Positions 23,810-41,180 are shown, counted from the first letter of the stretch. The stretch is DNA of 55,825 nt from Carex sylvatica (GCA_964058845.1 CAXKVR010000459.1:1-55825), one strand, 5' to 3'. Translations and numbers: made by a program. Notes: generated by a model not told the origin, from the sequence alone.

Positions 23810-24620
23810 ATTAAATTTGTAATTCTTCTTGTAAATTTATTGTTCATTGCATTGTAAAAAAAGTTGAGATTTTTTCAATTGATTTGGAATTAAGTTGAAA
23901 AATGGAATTATTGATTGTTGTTTGTTCTATGCTTATTCTTTACGAGTTTTGTTGTTTGTTGTTTAATTTTACTAGTATTTGATTATGCTTATTGTATTTG
24001 TATGTTGAGCTTATTGTTAAGCATATAACATTATGTTTTGATTTAACAACTGAGCTACTGGCAGGCCAAAAAAAGATTGCAATATTATTACATATTTTTT
24101 CCAGACGTTTTGTCATGACATAATTATAATCATATATCACAATAAGTATATACAAACAACACTGTCTCAGTAATGTATAGACATCAAACAAAATAAAAGG
24201 TTGGAATTCAGTTCTGTGCAATTGATCTATTCGGTACAGCTGGTACCTTGGCCAAGTTAATTCCACAGCTACAGGGTACATTATTTCAGGTCTAAACAAT
24301 AAACCGAATTGGTGAATGTAAAAAAAGTAACCATATAAAGATATCCTCTATCGGGAATATATTGGCATCATAAGCACCACTTGAATCAAAGATGAAACTA
24401 GATAGCTCCAGCAGAGGGTCAAGGCCGGTAGGGTTCAGGAGAGCCAGTGCGGTTCTTCGTTTCTCCTTTCCTTTTGGCGTGTGAAGAGATGAATTGAGGG
24501 AGACGAGTGACGGGAAGAGAGGTTTAGTGGGTTTAATTAGAGTTTGAAGAAGCGATCCGTTTATCAAGAGATAGAATAGAAATTTTGATCGAACGGTAGA
24601 AACCGCAATCGAACTGAATT

Positions 24621-25124
24621 TGGTAGGGGGTCCGACGTATTCTTCCAGGTACCGTAGACTAATTGTAAAAGATTTCCTTTTCAGATAATGGAGAGAATGT
24701 AAATTCAGGGGAGGGGAGGGATGATTGGGCCTAACCTATTTCTAATTATTTGTTCCAAAACACTAAATTTTGCAAGGAATATTCGAATTTTGTAACCTTT
24801 AAATGAAAGTGTAATTGAAGTGTAGAGGATTTTAAATTGAAGTGCAGAGGAGATAAAACTTTTTACGCTGTTCCTCTTTCTCTTTCACCTTGTATGGAGC
24901 GTGCAGCTGTTTTCTTCAATTTTCTTACTACCGAGATAAAGAATTATACTTCTGACATGTATATCCAAGAAAAGAAAACAAAATGGCTCGGTCGAGCAAG
25001 CAGCTTGTGTACCTCCACATTTCTTTCAACAACAAAAAAAGTTGTTCAAGAAAGCCTCATCTTTAAGAAAAAATTACAAAAAAGAATTGGGAAAAAAGTG
25101 TTCTCTTTTTATTTTCCAAGATTC
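24621..25124. other. Short intergenic gap with the SKL2 3' flank
   Basis: Non-coding, with A-rich and T-rich runs. The part next to 25124 should contain the 3' UTR of SKL2. No other feature recognised. Confidence 0.45.
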
Positions 25125-27524
25125 TTATGAACCCATTGGTGGATCAATGCCATTAGATGGGTCCCACCCAGGGGGCTTGATGTCAGGCCAGTCTCCACGA
25201 CAACCTAACCTAATATAGAGGCTTTTCTTACCTGTCAAAATGAAGCTTATGATAATTGTTTTAATTTTTGTTCCAGAATAATTTCATATACTGCAACACC
25301 AAACCTGATATATTAGAGATATCTTGTGTATGCGTTGGATATACCAAAAATATCATTCAAACCCTCCCTTCCCTATCACTGTGCTTAGGAGGCATACAGA
25401 AATGTTCCCATTTATTTGTATACTTCTTTTAATTCTATATGATTGATAATGTGGTGCGAATGAAAGAGGGTACCTGAGAGCTTCTTGTCTGATAATGTCA
25501 ATTGTTTTAGAGCACTGAGACAGCCTTGCGCTACATCACGTGTGTGGTCTTTGTCCCAACCACCAATTTTGACAATGACATCAGCATTTGTGTAAGCAAC
25601 GCTCCCTTCTTGTACGTGTTTTCTAGCCTCCTCCTTTGCTGATGCTTCATCTATTTTTATTTTTATTTTTATTTTTATTTTTGTTTCCTTTATATTTTCT
25701 ATGTAAAATAAGTAAGTGATGAGTGGTAAGAAGAAATAATCTTGCCTAGAGCTTGAGATTTGGAAACCCAAACGGAGAATCCTGAATGGAGATGTCGCCA
25801 CCTGTCGAATCTACTGGCAGCTCCATGTTTACCCCCAAGAGTCGCAACTACAGCTCTTACCTGACTGTTGTGAGGTAGATGGTAGATACAGATTCATTAC
25901 ATTATTGCTTGTAGTTAAATTCACAAAATTTTGTGAAAAAAATTTAGTCAGGTACAATATCTTTGTCATGTGCCATGATGCTAGCACTGGAACAAAGATT
26001 TTAAATAATGTTATCCTCAACAAAAATTGGAAAAATAAAATACAAACCTGCTAAGGTTTTCTAAAACAACACCTTCAGCCTCAACCACAGAATCGGCTCC
26101 TTCAGAAGCCACCCCTGTAAGAAAGATTATCATTGTTTTTGTTTTGTAGTGGTGCATGTGCACTCATAACCATTTACAGCGTGGGGGTGGGGTGCACGTG
26201 TGAATTTATCCCTAATATTTCACTAATCTCATTTTAGTTTATACCAAGAGGTCAAAGACACAAATATACGTTACTACTAATATAAAGTTCAAACAAAAGC
26301 ATACATGATTCAATTGATTGTTGGGCATATTGTTCCAGTAGTTCACTTGTCGAAAGAGGCATATATCTGCGGGGTGAGAGAGAAACCATGAAAACCATAA
26401 GTAATAAGCATAGTATAAAATTATAAAATAATTCCGAACTTATGCTGAGCAGGCTGACCCGTGACTCACATCAGGTGGAGGATGATATGTGAGTTTTCCC
26501 GTCTTGCAGGGCATACATGAAATTTTTTAATTGTTTTTTGACAAATTTTCATTAATGCTAGACAAACCTTGTATACCTACCCAATACCAGTTGCTATTTC
26601 TTTAGCAACAGCCTCATTTATCTCAGTAGAATTCCCTATGATATAAATAGAGGTTCCTTTCAATAATTGAGAAATGCCAGCTGTAAGGGATTCCCACGAT
26701 TCCATTATATCTGGCCATTTCAAGTCAGGATCAATTTTCTTCAGATTTACTACTAATTGCTCCTCATCGATGTACCTAAAATAAGGAAAAAAAAGAAGAA
26801 AAAAATCAGGTAGGAGAAGACCCATAATGTGTTCAGGTTGAGGTCCTCTACCAGTATGTTCCTAGAGAATGAAATAAGTCACTTTGGGCTGTAAATATGA
26901 AATAGAATAGAAAGAGAGGTGGTAGAATAGCAATAGCAATAGTGTTTGAAAGCACTATACCATATTGTTTCAGAAGATTTGATGCGTTCAAAAAGTGGGT
27001 TGACATCAATTAGGGTTTTGAGGATTCCAGCAGATTTAGCCCTGATTAATAGAGAAGTGTCATCGGCATCGAGGAATACATTGGCGGAACTTTCTATATT
27101 GAGTGATCTGATATCTAATCTTAATTCAACTTCTCCACCAGTGTCAGAGAACTGTATGTATGTATGTAATCAATAATTGAGAAATCTCACAATTAAATTT
27201 ATATTATATTATATTATACACAAAATAAAAGCTTACATTACATTACATATCTTGTTGAGAAGGAGAAGAATTAATTTAAATAGACGGAACCTCGTAATTG
27301 TTGGAATCAGGTGGAGCTGCTAAAGAGAGGTGTTGGCTGGATGATGCCGATGGAGGCTTTGGCAAGAGAGCGCCATTGGTTGTGGTTGTGGAATAGAGAA
27401 GAGAATGAAGGTTGGTAGAGGTGGTGAAGCGAGGGAGAGGGAATGCTTTGGTGGGGTTTTGTAAGGGTAGGGTCGGGGGGTATAGTAGAGCTAGAGCTAG
27501 AGAAGACGCCATTGCCATTGCCAT
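25125..27524 (-). CDS. SKL2: Probable inactive shikimate kinase-like 2, plastid, 8 exons
   Basis: Exons in transcript order: 27524-27291, 27151-26961, 26775-26581, 26366-26305, 26114-26048, 25864-25746, 25650-25474, 25231-25125; 1152 nt, 383 aa. Exon 1 is a Ser/Thr/Pro-rich transit peptide. Residues about 80-165 look like a CS/p23-type beta domain (EVELRLDI ... ETIWYIDEEQLVVNLKK ... LKWPDI). A shikimate-kinase fold follows (about 180-348). Its P-loop position reads IYIIGNSTEINEAV, without the GxGK(S/T) Walker A, and the following acidic substrate motif is absent, so shikimate phosphorylation is not expected. Conserved blocks AVVATLGGKHGAA, ADVIVKIGGWDKDHT and CRGDWPDIKPPGWDP fit SKL2. Seven exon junctions keep frame. 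Intron 6 (25651-25745) uses a GC donor. The start gives a normal plastid leader; the true transport and role are unproven. Confidence 0.93.
25651..25745 (-). other. SKL2: GC-AG intron with A-rich 3' end in SKL2
   Basis: The donor on the coding strand is ctag|gcaaga, and splicing there is needed to give ...SKSQAL-D-EASAKEE in frame. The 3' end is a run of AAAAAT units (about 25654-25684) ending in tag, so the usual pyrimidine tract next to the acceptor is missing. The intron is 95 nt. Confidence 0.75.
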
Positions 27525-27586
27525 TGCTATTGTGATGAAAAGGAGCGAAACAGCGCTGGTTAATGGATAAAGAGATATTTATCAAC

Positions 27587-27650
27587 GGATCGGATCGGAT
27601 CGGATCGGATCGGATCGGATCGGATCGGATCGGATCGGATCGGATCGGAT
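27587..27650. repeat. (CGGAT)n microsatellite
   Basis: About 13 perfect CGGAT/GATCG units, 63 to 126 bp upstream of the SKL2 ATG. Confidence 0.95.
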
Positions 27651-27685
27651 CATCATATCCATCCGTATTCATTTCTAATTGGTAT

Positions 27686-27734
27686 AGGGATAGGGATAGG
27701 GATAGGGATCGGGATAGGGATAGGGATAGGGATA
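27686..27734. repeat. (GGGATA)n microsatellite
   Basis: About eight GGGATA units with one GGGATC variant, on the strand opposite SKL2. Four or more GGG runs separated by three bases fit a G-quadruplex motif. Confidence 0.9.
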
Positions 27735-28359
27735 GCACATAGAAATATAATAGAATAGAATAAACAAAATGATTAAGCCAAGTATACCGTCATAACTCAG
27801 AACAAGTTCAATTAAATTAATAATTCTGTAGATTGATTCTCCCATGAAACTAACTTCAAATATAATTTCTAATTGGTATGTATGGTATGCACATTTTGGA
27901 AAGCAAAAGAAAGAAATATCAACTTTTTCTTTCTTTCTTTGTTTTTGTTAAGCAAAAGAAAGAAATAGTAACATTGCATTAACAGCAGGAACGTAAGCAG
28001 AGCAGATGAAAGATTAGTATAGAATAGAATAGAATGATACATGTGAGAATAGAATGAATATTAGTTGAGTTGACAAACAAGAAAAAGAAAGAAATAGCCT
28101 CCTAATGTACAACTAAAAAGGAATGTGGATGCTTAATTAATCCTACTCCTCTGCCCCAATAGGAACACTGCAGGAAAGAAAGAATTACAAGTCGAGCGTG
28201 CGAGCACCTAAATTTTTGCACTCAGCACAAAGAATTGGTTATATTAAACCCCAAATATACCCCTAACATCCTCTAACCAAATTAATGTTCCTCCATCTTC
28301 ATATTCTGTAGTTAGAACCAGTTACCTATAACAAAAAAATATCAATCTTTCATATTTCG

Positions 28360-34769
<6,410 letters not shown>

Positions 34770-35170
34770 CTCATCCCGATCTCGGATCCTCCCAATTCCA
34801 CACCCTTTTATCCTCAAAACTCGAGAAGAGGTCACAAATCAACCAGCATTATCCTCTCGCGCGCCAAATCAACCGGAGATCCCCAAATCGCTCGTCTTCC
34901 CCCTTCTCCCAATTGCAAGAACGAAACTTCAATTGGCAGAACTTGAATTCCTCACGGATGTGATGTAAGGTCGCTCCCCTGACCTCCGACGGAGAGCCGC
35001 GCTATTTGTGGGGAGAGACGGAGGGGAAGAGCGAGCGAGCGAGCGAGAGAGAGAGAGAGAGAGACAGTTGGGGGAATCGGAGCGAAGCTTGGAAAAAAGG
35101 AGAAGGTGAAAAGAGGGCATGGTATATTTAATAAACAAGTTAAAGTCTCTACAACATAGGACCATAAATT
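34770..35170 (-). promoter_or_regulatory. JMJ gene 5' UTR and proximal promoter
   Basis: GC-richer than its surroundings. It includes a (GAGC/GA)n run at about 35032-35062. An extra ATG at 34774-34772 lies five bases before the assigned start, in another frame. The transcription start was not located. Confidence 0.45.
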
Positions 35171-36028
35171 TTCCGAATAAACCCTTACAATTTTAGTTAT
35201 TCTACTATATAATAAACCCTTACAATTGTAACTGTGCTTACTATAATTATGACATACTAATTTATGTTAACTATTAAGGTTAAGCAAATAATTTTTTTAC
35301 ACAATATTTCTGAATTATAAAATGATCACTTATGTAGCAAATTATATATATTACAAATAAAAAGAATGTGTTTTCAATTTATGAATATAAATATGAATAG
35401 AACAAGTGAGAAAATAATAAGCAACATTTAAGTGCTATATTTGTCTGCCCAAAAGTAATAAGAGAATTTTGCAAGGTTAAAAAAAATAGAGAGATTCCAA
35501 AAGGGCAGCCGCTGAATTAAATAAGGAGGCGCCAATGGGTTGGGTTGGAGTTGGAGGGAGAGAAAAAAAAAAAAACAAAGTAGACGGTAGTTGATAGGTG
35601 GTGCCACCAAACGTCGTCTTGTCACTCTGACGGAACCGCGTAACGATTTCTCTCTCCGTTTCATTCTCATGACCTTTTACTTTTAGGAATATTAATTTCC
35701 CGGTCAGATTTAAATAATATTTTATAAAACATTCTATTTTTCAAACTTAATATTTTATTAATTACCTTACTAGTTATAATATTCTACTTTTCAAAATCAA
35801 TATATTTTTCTAATTTTTTTAAATTTAAATTTTATTTTATTTTATTTTACATCAAGTTACTCATCACTTATGAAATTAGTATAAATAAATAAAGTACGAC
35901 CTCATCTAATTTTACAGCTGGTAATGGTATGTAGAAACATGGGGAGCGCGAGGGCAAATTGGTAAATGTAGAAGCGAAGCAGAACGCAACGGAGAGTTGT
36001 TAACAAAAGTAAAACGCCTCAGCCTCGC

Positions 36029-36062
<34 letters not shown>

Positions 36063-37462
36063 AGAAGAAAGCGCTTTTTTCATTGGATTCGTGGGAGGGA
36101 AACCACCGCCGTGCCGTGCGTGAGAATTAAATTAACGGACGGACAGTAACAGCAATGTCCGTACACGTGTCGTTTCCTGGCGCCATCACGAGTCACATCG
36201 ATGGGCCCAGAGAACGAAACGTGTCAACGGACGGCGGCGATGGGATACGCGACAGTGTACGGTTGGACCAGGCGACTAGTCGAGTCGACTACTACTTTTT
36301 TTTTGAGAGAGAAGGAATATTAACAAGTAACTTTTCTATCCAGAAGAACAACCTGTACGATTTTATACGGGACACACCGAGGCTCAGGCAGCATTTGTAA
36401 GGCAAAGGCAGCGCCACGTCGCATGGTACCGTGCCACTGTAGAGATCTGCATGTAACATTTACTTTTGATTAGCTGGCCTGGCCTGGGTCTCTCTCTCTC
36501 TCTCTCTCTCTGGAGTACTGTGGACTAAAACCAAAGTTAAGGTGGTGGGGTCCTACATGTAAGTAAGCAGCTGCGGTGGTCCTGGCGTGAGCAATATATA
36601 ATTTGAGTGGCTTCTCCATCACGGGGTCGGGATGCCATGCCATGCCAGGTTGTAATGTAATGTAATGTAATTGTAAGGTTAGGAAACGAAACCGTCCCAC
36701 CAGATCTCTTGAGTCCGACTTAATGTGTCAATTTGTGCAGCTGAGGCTGAGAGTGATGCTATGCTATCTGATAGATAACCCGTTATAAGAATTGTCTCTA
36801 CGATGATTTCACTTGTGTAAGTGTTCCCTTATCCTGTTATTTGGTAAGACGGAACAGACAGACAGACAGACAGACATACTGACAGACTTATATTAAGTTA
36901 ATGATTGATAATAAAAGTCAAATGTTCGCAGCGGTCGTTGACGGAATTAATTTACATTCTTAATTATTCATATTCTTGCTCTTGCTCTTGCACAGCATCG
37001 ATCACCAACAATTAATTATAATCTTCTTTAAACTTAAGATTTACCATACGAGGCAATAAAAACGGCAAAAAAGTTTCTATGTTTCAAGTAGAGGGTTCCA
37101 CAATATAATCTCCTGCTCACACAATTAATTATCATCTCAACGAATATATGGTTATATATAATTGAAGTATAAACTAAATTAATAATTGGATATCTTGTCC
37201 TATGGTGTGGACAACAAAAACAAGTGATATCTATATCATACTACTTTTTGTCGCACTTGTAAATTATGGTAACCATTTTTATACCTGTAATTGTAAAATA
37301 TCGCTCTTTCAAGTAATTTTAAAATTAATTTTCTTACTGCTTGAGTGAAATTCAAATCACTGTATAAATGAAAATATTATGAAATTATTGTGAAAAAAAT
37401 ATTCAAGAAATAAAAATACTGATATTTCTAGAACAGTGCTGTCTCTCTCTCTCTCTCTCTCC
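35171..37462. other. Intergenic DNA, simple repeats, G-box region
   Basis: No gene seen. It has 29 consecutive A at 36032-36060, a G-box CACGTG at 36164-36169 in a GC-rich patch (36100-36470), (TC)n at about 36488-36511, (TGTAA)n near 36652-36675, (CAGA)n at about 36858-36884 and (CT)n at 37441-37461. Confidence 0.5.
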
Positions 37463-37466
37463 TTGG

Positions 37467-38130
37467 CTATTCAGTGATTCCGTTGCAGCATATCTAATTA
37501 TCAAAACGAGAAAATTTAACGGACCACCGTACCAGCTGTAACGAATTCGTATCCTATGAGATATCTCAAACTTTGCGTGACTTTATAAAAAATTCCAACC
37601 GTTTAAATACGTTCTACACGAATTTCAAAGCACACATAATACTGACCTCTTATATCACCCCCGAATAGGCACCGGACACGTCGGTCACGCAAAAGTTGAG
37701 ATATCTCAGAGGATACGCACTCAGCTGTAACTATAAGCCAACAAAATCTTATGACTTGTGCCTTTTTAAAAATAATTAAACAAATATGTTAATTTCAAAA
37801 AGAAAAGTAGCACATTTGGTTAGAAAAAAATCTTAGAGTTATTGAGAGTTCGATTCATTCTCACGACTTTGTAGTTTCTACGGAGACTTTCAAAAAAATA
37901 TGTTAATTTCACGGTTGATTTTTTTGTGTGTACAGTAGCGATTAAAAATGGATTCCAAAATTCCAGCGTGTCGTATCCAATGATTCCGCTGCAACGATTC
38001 TAAATATCCAAAGGAAGAGTAAAATTAATGGACCACCGTACCAGATCAGATGCATGTACGCCCCCCAAAAATTATAACTTGTGCATTTTTATTTTATTTT
38101 ATAGAAATATGTTTCATGGTTGATTATTTT
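37467..38130. repeat. Diverged tandem duplication
   Basis: Two direct copies: one starts near 37467 and resumes after the MITE at 37732, the other starts near 37977. Shared blocks include gattccgttgcagc / gattccgctgcaac, ggaccaccgtaccag in both, acttgtgc and ggttgatt. The first copy is interrupted by the 180-bp MITE. Confidence 0.6.
37543..37722. mobile_element. Mutator-type MITE, 180 bp
   Basis: Terminal inverted repeats of about 39 bp (gaattcgtatcctatgagat facing the complement of gagtgcgtatcctctgagat). The 9-mer AGCTGTAAC is present on both sides (37534-37542 and 37723-37731), and one more matching base extends it to ten. Confidence 0.85.
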
Positions 38131-38527
38131 AGTAGAAGAATTTAAGCTTAATGCAGACTTTTCATTCTGTAATATTAATTTTATTCAGAATCCGGCTACG
38201 TTGCTTCCTATTTGTATAAGTATATATATTAGGACGTGTGCTTATAACTTATATATCTGTTTTCAAAAATTTCAATAAAAAAATAAGCTTTTTAAACCGA
38301 TTTCTTTCTTTATAACTTTATTTATATATTAAATTCTTCTTACTTAGTATCAAGTTAAGCTGTCAAAAAAATAAAGATTTTTACGTACATCTTAATGTAT
38401 TATTTCTAAAAAAATCCATATCCTCCAAAGTCTTTAAAAAAAATGTATAATTTGATTTCCAATAATATTTTAATATGGAGACCGATTTGAATGATTTGAA
38501 TTTGTTATTTGAAAACATATATATGAC

Positions 38528-38536
<9 letters not shown>

Positions 38537-38580
<44 letters not shown>
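38537..38580. repeat. (TA)n(GA)n compound microsatellite
   Basis: About 12 TA units directly followed by about 10 AG units, abutting the next inverted-repeat element. Confidence 0.85.
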
Positions 38581-38582
<2 letters not shown>

Positions 38583-38945
38583 GAGGGATCCAATTAAACC
38601 CTTTTTGGTGACACCGAATTACACTCTCCATTGTTAAAGTTTTCAAATTTCAAACAGTCGATCCAAACCGTTCAACATAATGGATATGTTAAAATGTGCT
38701 TGCAGATCAAATTTAATATTTTTGAATTTTTTTTACTATTTATTAAATATTTAACAAAATCGCTATATTCATACCGTTGAATTTTTTTACCCATCTTAAT
38801 AAATAGTAAAAAAAATTCAGAAAAATGTAAAATTTGATTTGCAAGCATATTTTAACATATTCATCAAGTTGAACAGTTTGGATCGACTGTTTAGACTTTG
38901 TAAACATAGGGTGTAATCCGGTGTCACCAAAAAAGATTTGAATCC
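38581..38945. mobile_element. MITE related to the 12275 element
   Basis: A long palindrome whose arms face each other: ttttggtgacaccgaatta against the complement of ttttggtgacaccggatta, and tttactatttattaa in the middle. It shares the ccgttcaacat block and the ending ggattcaaat with the elements at 11502 and 12275. Ends and target duplication are blurred by the microsatellite at the left. Confidence 0.6.
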
Positions 38946-39943
38946 TGACATGATGAAAATCGTGAATCCACCCCTGACAATGAGAAATATGTTCAGAGTC
39001 CTGATTAGAGATAAATTTGTCTCTAATTTATATAATTGTTGTATGTATAGTGAGAATGTAATGAACTCTTTTAAATTTCAATGTATGCCTGAGGGTTTCG
39101 AATTAAAAAAAGAAAATAATGAAGTGTTGTATGAATGAAATAGGTGCGCGTGTGGTGAGACTAATTAAATTAAGTTTCAAAGGGGATTTTAGTGAGGAGT
39201 ACGTCGTGCTAAGTTGTAACTTAATGTTTATTGCTAATTAGATAGAGAGAGAAAAGAGAAGCGAGTGAATTGAATCCTCGTATTATTATGATATATTATA
39301 TTATATTATATTATATTGATTGTGTCTGTTACAATGCATGAGAGGGTCTTATATATATATATAGATATATATATATTCTTATATTATATATATATAGATA
39401 TATATATATTCTTATATTATATATAGAGATCATGTCATTGTCATGTATATATATATATATATATCCTACTTACTAATTTAGTGTTTTAAATATAATCATT
39501 GCATAATAAAAAATAGATTTTAAATTTGGTATCATTCGAATTTGCTTTTTTGGGTCCAATTCTGTCCCATCCGTGCTCATGTACGTGAATCAAGTAATTT
39601 AAATTATTTTTGAGATATTAATGGGATGTGAATGGCTGTGAATGTGGACCCCTGCAACCTACAGGCTACAGGAGCGTTACTTGCACATTTTCTGGTTTCT
39701 GACAACAAAAAATGAATGAATCTTACATCAAGATGTATTACCTCATCCGTATGGTTTTCAGTCCACCCATCATTTTTTAGAAAAATGACAAAAATCTCCT
39801 TTTAACCCTGACAAATCAATCATATTTCTATTTCTATTTCTATTCCTATTCCTATTCCTATTTCTATTCCTATTCCTATTGGGTTCTAACCCTGCATCAA
39901 CTAAGATATTGGGTAATAGAATTATTTTCTTAACTACTTTTTA
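38946..39943. repeat. Intergenic DNA rich in TA palindromes and a CTATTY minisatellite
   Basis: TATTA units at about 39292-39318, several overlapping tatatatagatatatata palindromes at 39345-39470, and nine or so CTATTT/CTATTC hexamers at 39828-39880. No gene seen. Confidence 0.6.
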
Positions 39944-40168
39944 GTGTCAGTTTCTAAAGATGATTCTTATTTAAACTTGAGCCTCATAATTCCCTCTAAT
40001 GTTAAGGAATTACCGGATCAACTTCAGGCGGAGGAGCATGCACCGGAGATGCTCGCGTCCATGACAGAGATGAAGGAGGGCTGGGCTCAGAATCTTTTTT
40101 TGGACATCCTCATGGAGGATTTTGAACCTGACAGTCTCTTAAGTTCAACTGTTATACTAAATGCATAG
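39944..40168 (+). pseudogene. Isolated coding-like fragment, family unknown
   Basis: An open stretch that reads like real protein: DDSYLNLSLIIPSNVKELPD, then acidic residues, then GWAQNLFLDILMEDFEPDSL and a stop. Composition (Leu, Glu, Asp, even codon use) is unlike random AT-rich DNA. The start codon could be incidental, because a possible acceptor (ttttag) lies just before it. I do not recognise the family; a transcription-factor C-terminus is one possibility. It directly adjoins an LTR fragment, so it may be a leftover gene end. Confidence 0.3.
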
Positions 40169-40194
40169 CTAATCGCTTAAAATTAAAAAATAAT

Positions 40195-41180
40195 TGCAAT
40201 TAATAGTAAATAGATGAGTTTAGAGAAATTTGACACACATGATGATAACGGAGTTCGGTAAAATAAAAACATACGTCTCCGGGGCGTCGCAACCTCTTCT
40301 AGGTGCGTCTTTCTATACCCAACGAGAAAAGTTTACAACTTGTGAACCGATGAGCCCTTACAACCAAGAGAAGTCACACTGACAACTCAAGAAGAGAACA
40401 AAGTCTCTAAATCAATGTTCACAAGAGAAATACTCAAAAGCTCACTCTAACCTAATCTAATTCAAAATTAGTGAAGTGGATTTGAGGTTGTTTGAGGGAT
40501 ATTAAAATTTTAAGCTCTCACAACAATGGAGGAACTCAAGCCCACAGAAAATAGGTTTTTGCAATGTTAGAGACGACTAGGTTCAATTGGGGAAGAGATT
40601 CCACTACTCTATTTATAAAGACAGCTCCAGAAAGAGCTTTTCGACTTAAAATATTACAGACGTTTGTTAAACCATTACAACATTTTAGTTCAAAATACGA
40701 TTTAGGATTTTTAATTTTCTGTGAGATCGATCAAAATATTACCAACGATTTGGCTCTGTTAAACTTGATCAAAAATATGATTTTTTGGAAACATGAATTT
40801 AATTAAAACGTTACAACATTTATAAAACGTCTGTAACGTTTGAAGTTAAATCTATGTTTGATCAAGCTGTCCCTTAGCGTTTTCTTACAGGTTAAATCGT
40901 TATAACGTTTTACAAACGTTACCAACGTTTGTATCTAATTGAAACAACATCAAACACACTTTACCAAATTTAAAATATTACAATTTAAAATCTTGATAAG
41001 TGTCCTCGTGATTTCTTCAGTTCAAGCAATTCATATTACAATTTCAATTAGCTTGAACCTGCATAACTCTAAAAATAGAAGAAATCGTAAAATTCAATAA
41101 TTGTATATTTTTGCAAATTAGTTAAATAGAAAAAAAAGATTATTGCTAGAACAACATCAACGTTTGACGACACCTTGAAT
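40195..41180 (-). mobile_element. Truncated copia LTR of the LTR A family, reverse orientation
   Basis: 40195-40390 matches the complement of LTR A 9440-9640: gtaaatagatgagtttagag, ggagttcggtaaa, acgtctccggggc, ggtgagccc-type blocks. A minus-strand TATA (40610-40617) has the same context as LTR A. Beyond it, repeated acgttacaacgttt-type motifs recall the LTR A U3. The terminal TGTTGG is missing, so the copy is truncated. Confidence 0.6.

Larger units (their letters stand above)
21890..24620. mobile_element. Region bounded by long inverted repeats, possible gene-carrying MULE
   Basis: About 21937-22080 and 24475-24606 are diverged inverted copies: tttctaccgtttgatc facing the complement of tttctaccgttcgatc, and caaactccaattaaac facing the complement of caaactctaattaaac. 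Both arms, read inward, start a similar peptide (MINKSLSQTPIK / MINGSLLQTLIK). Inside lie an NQR-like gene fragment (22322-22574), a smaller unit with Harbinger-like ends (gggcttgttcgactggg near 22815; ccaaacagacccc near 23640) and an exon-like stretch (23634-23809). No target duplication was found, so exact ends and class are uncertain. Confidence 0.5.
27525..28359 (-). promoter_or_regulatory. SKL2: SKL2 upstream region with two tandem microsatellites
   Basis: Between the SKL2 start and the stop codon of the next minus-strand gene. It holds about 13 units of CGGAT (27587-27650) and about eight GGGATA units with one GGGATC variant (27686-27734). The minus strand is a possible weak TATA (gataaata) near 27575. 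The 3' UTR of the JMJ gene must also lie here. Confidence 0.6.

Noticed and set aside
27307..27738. 143-codon frame with Ser/Leu and DPIRS repeats on the minus strand
   Set aside because: It is made by translating the GGGATA and CGGAT microsatellites and overlaps the SKL2 coding start in another frame; its first codon is not ATG.
36032..36060. Run of 29 A as a retrogene or SINE tail
   Set aside because: No gene-like or SINE-like body precedes it and no flanking duplication was found; treated as a homopolymer.
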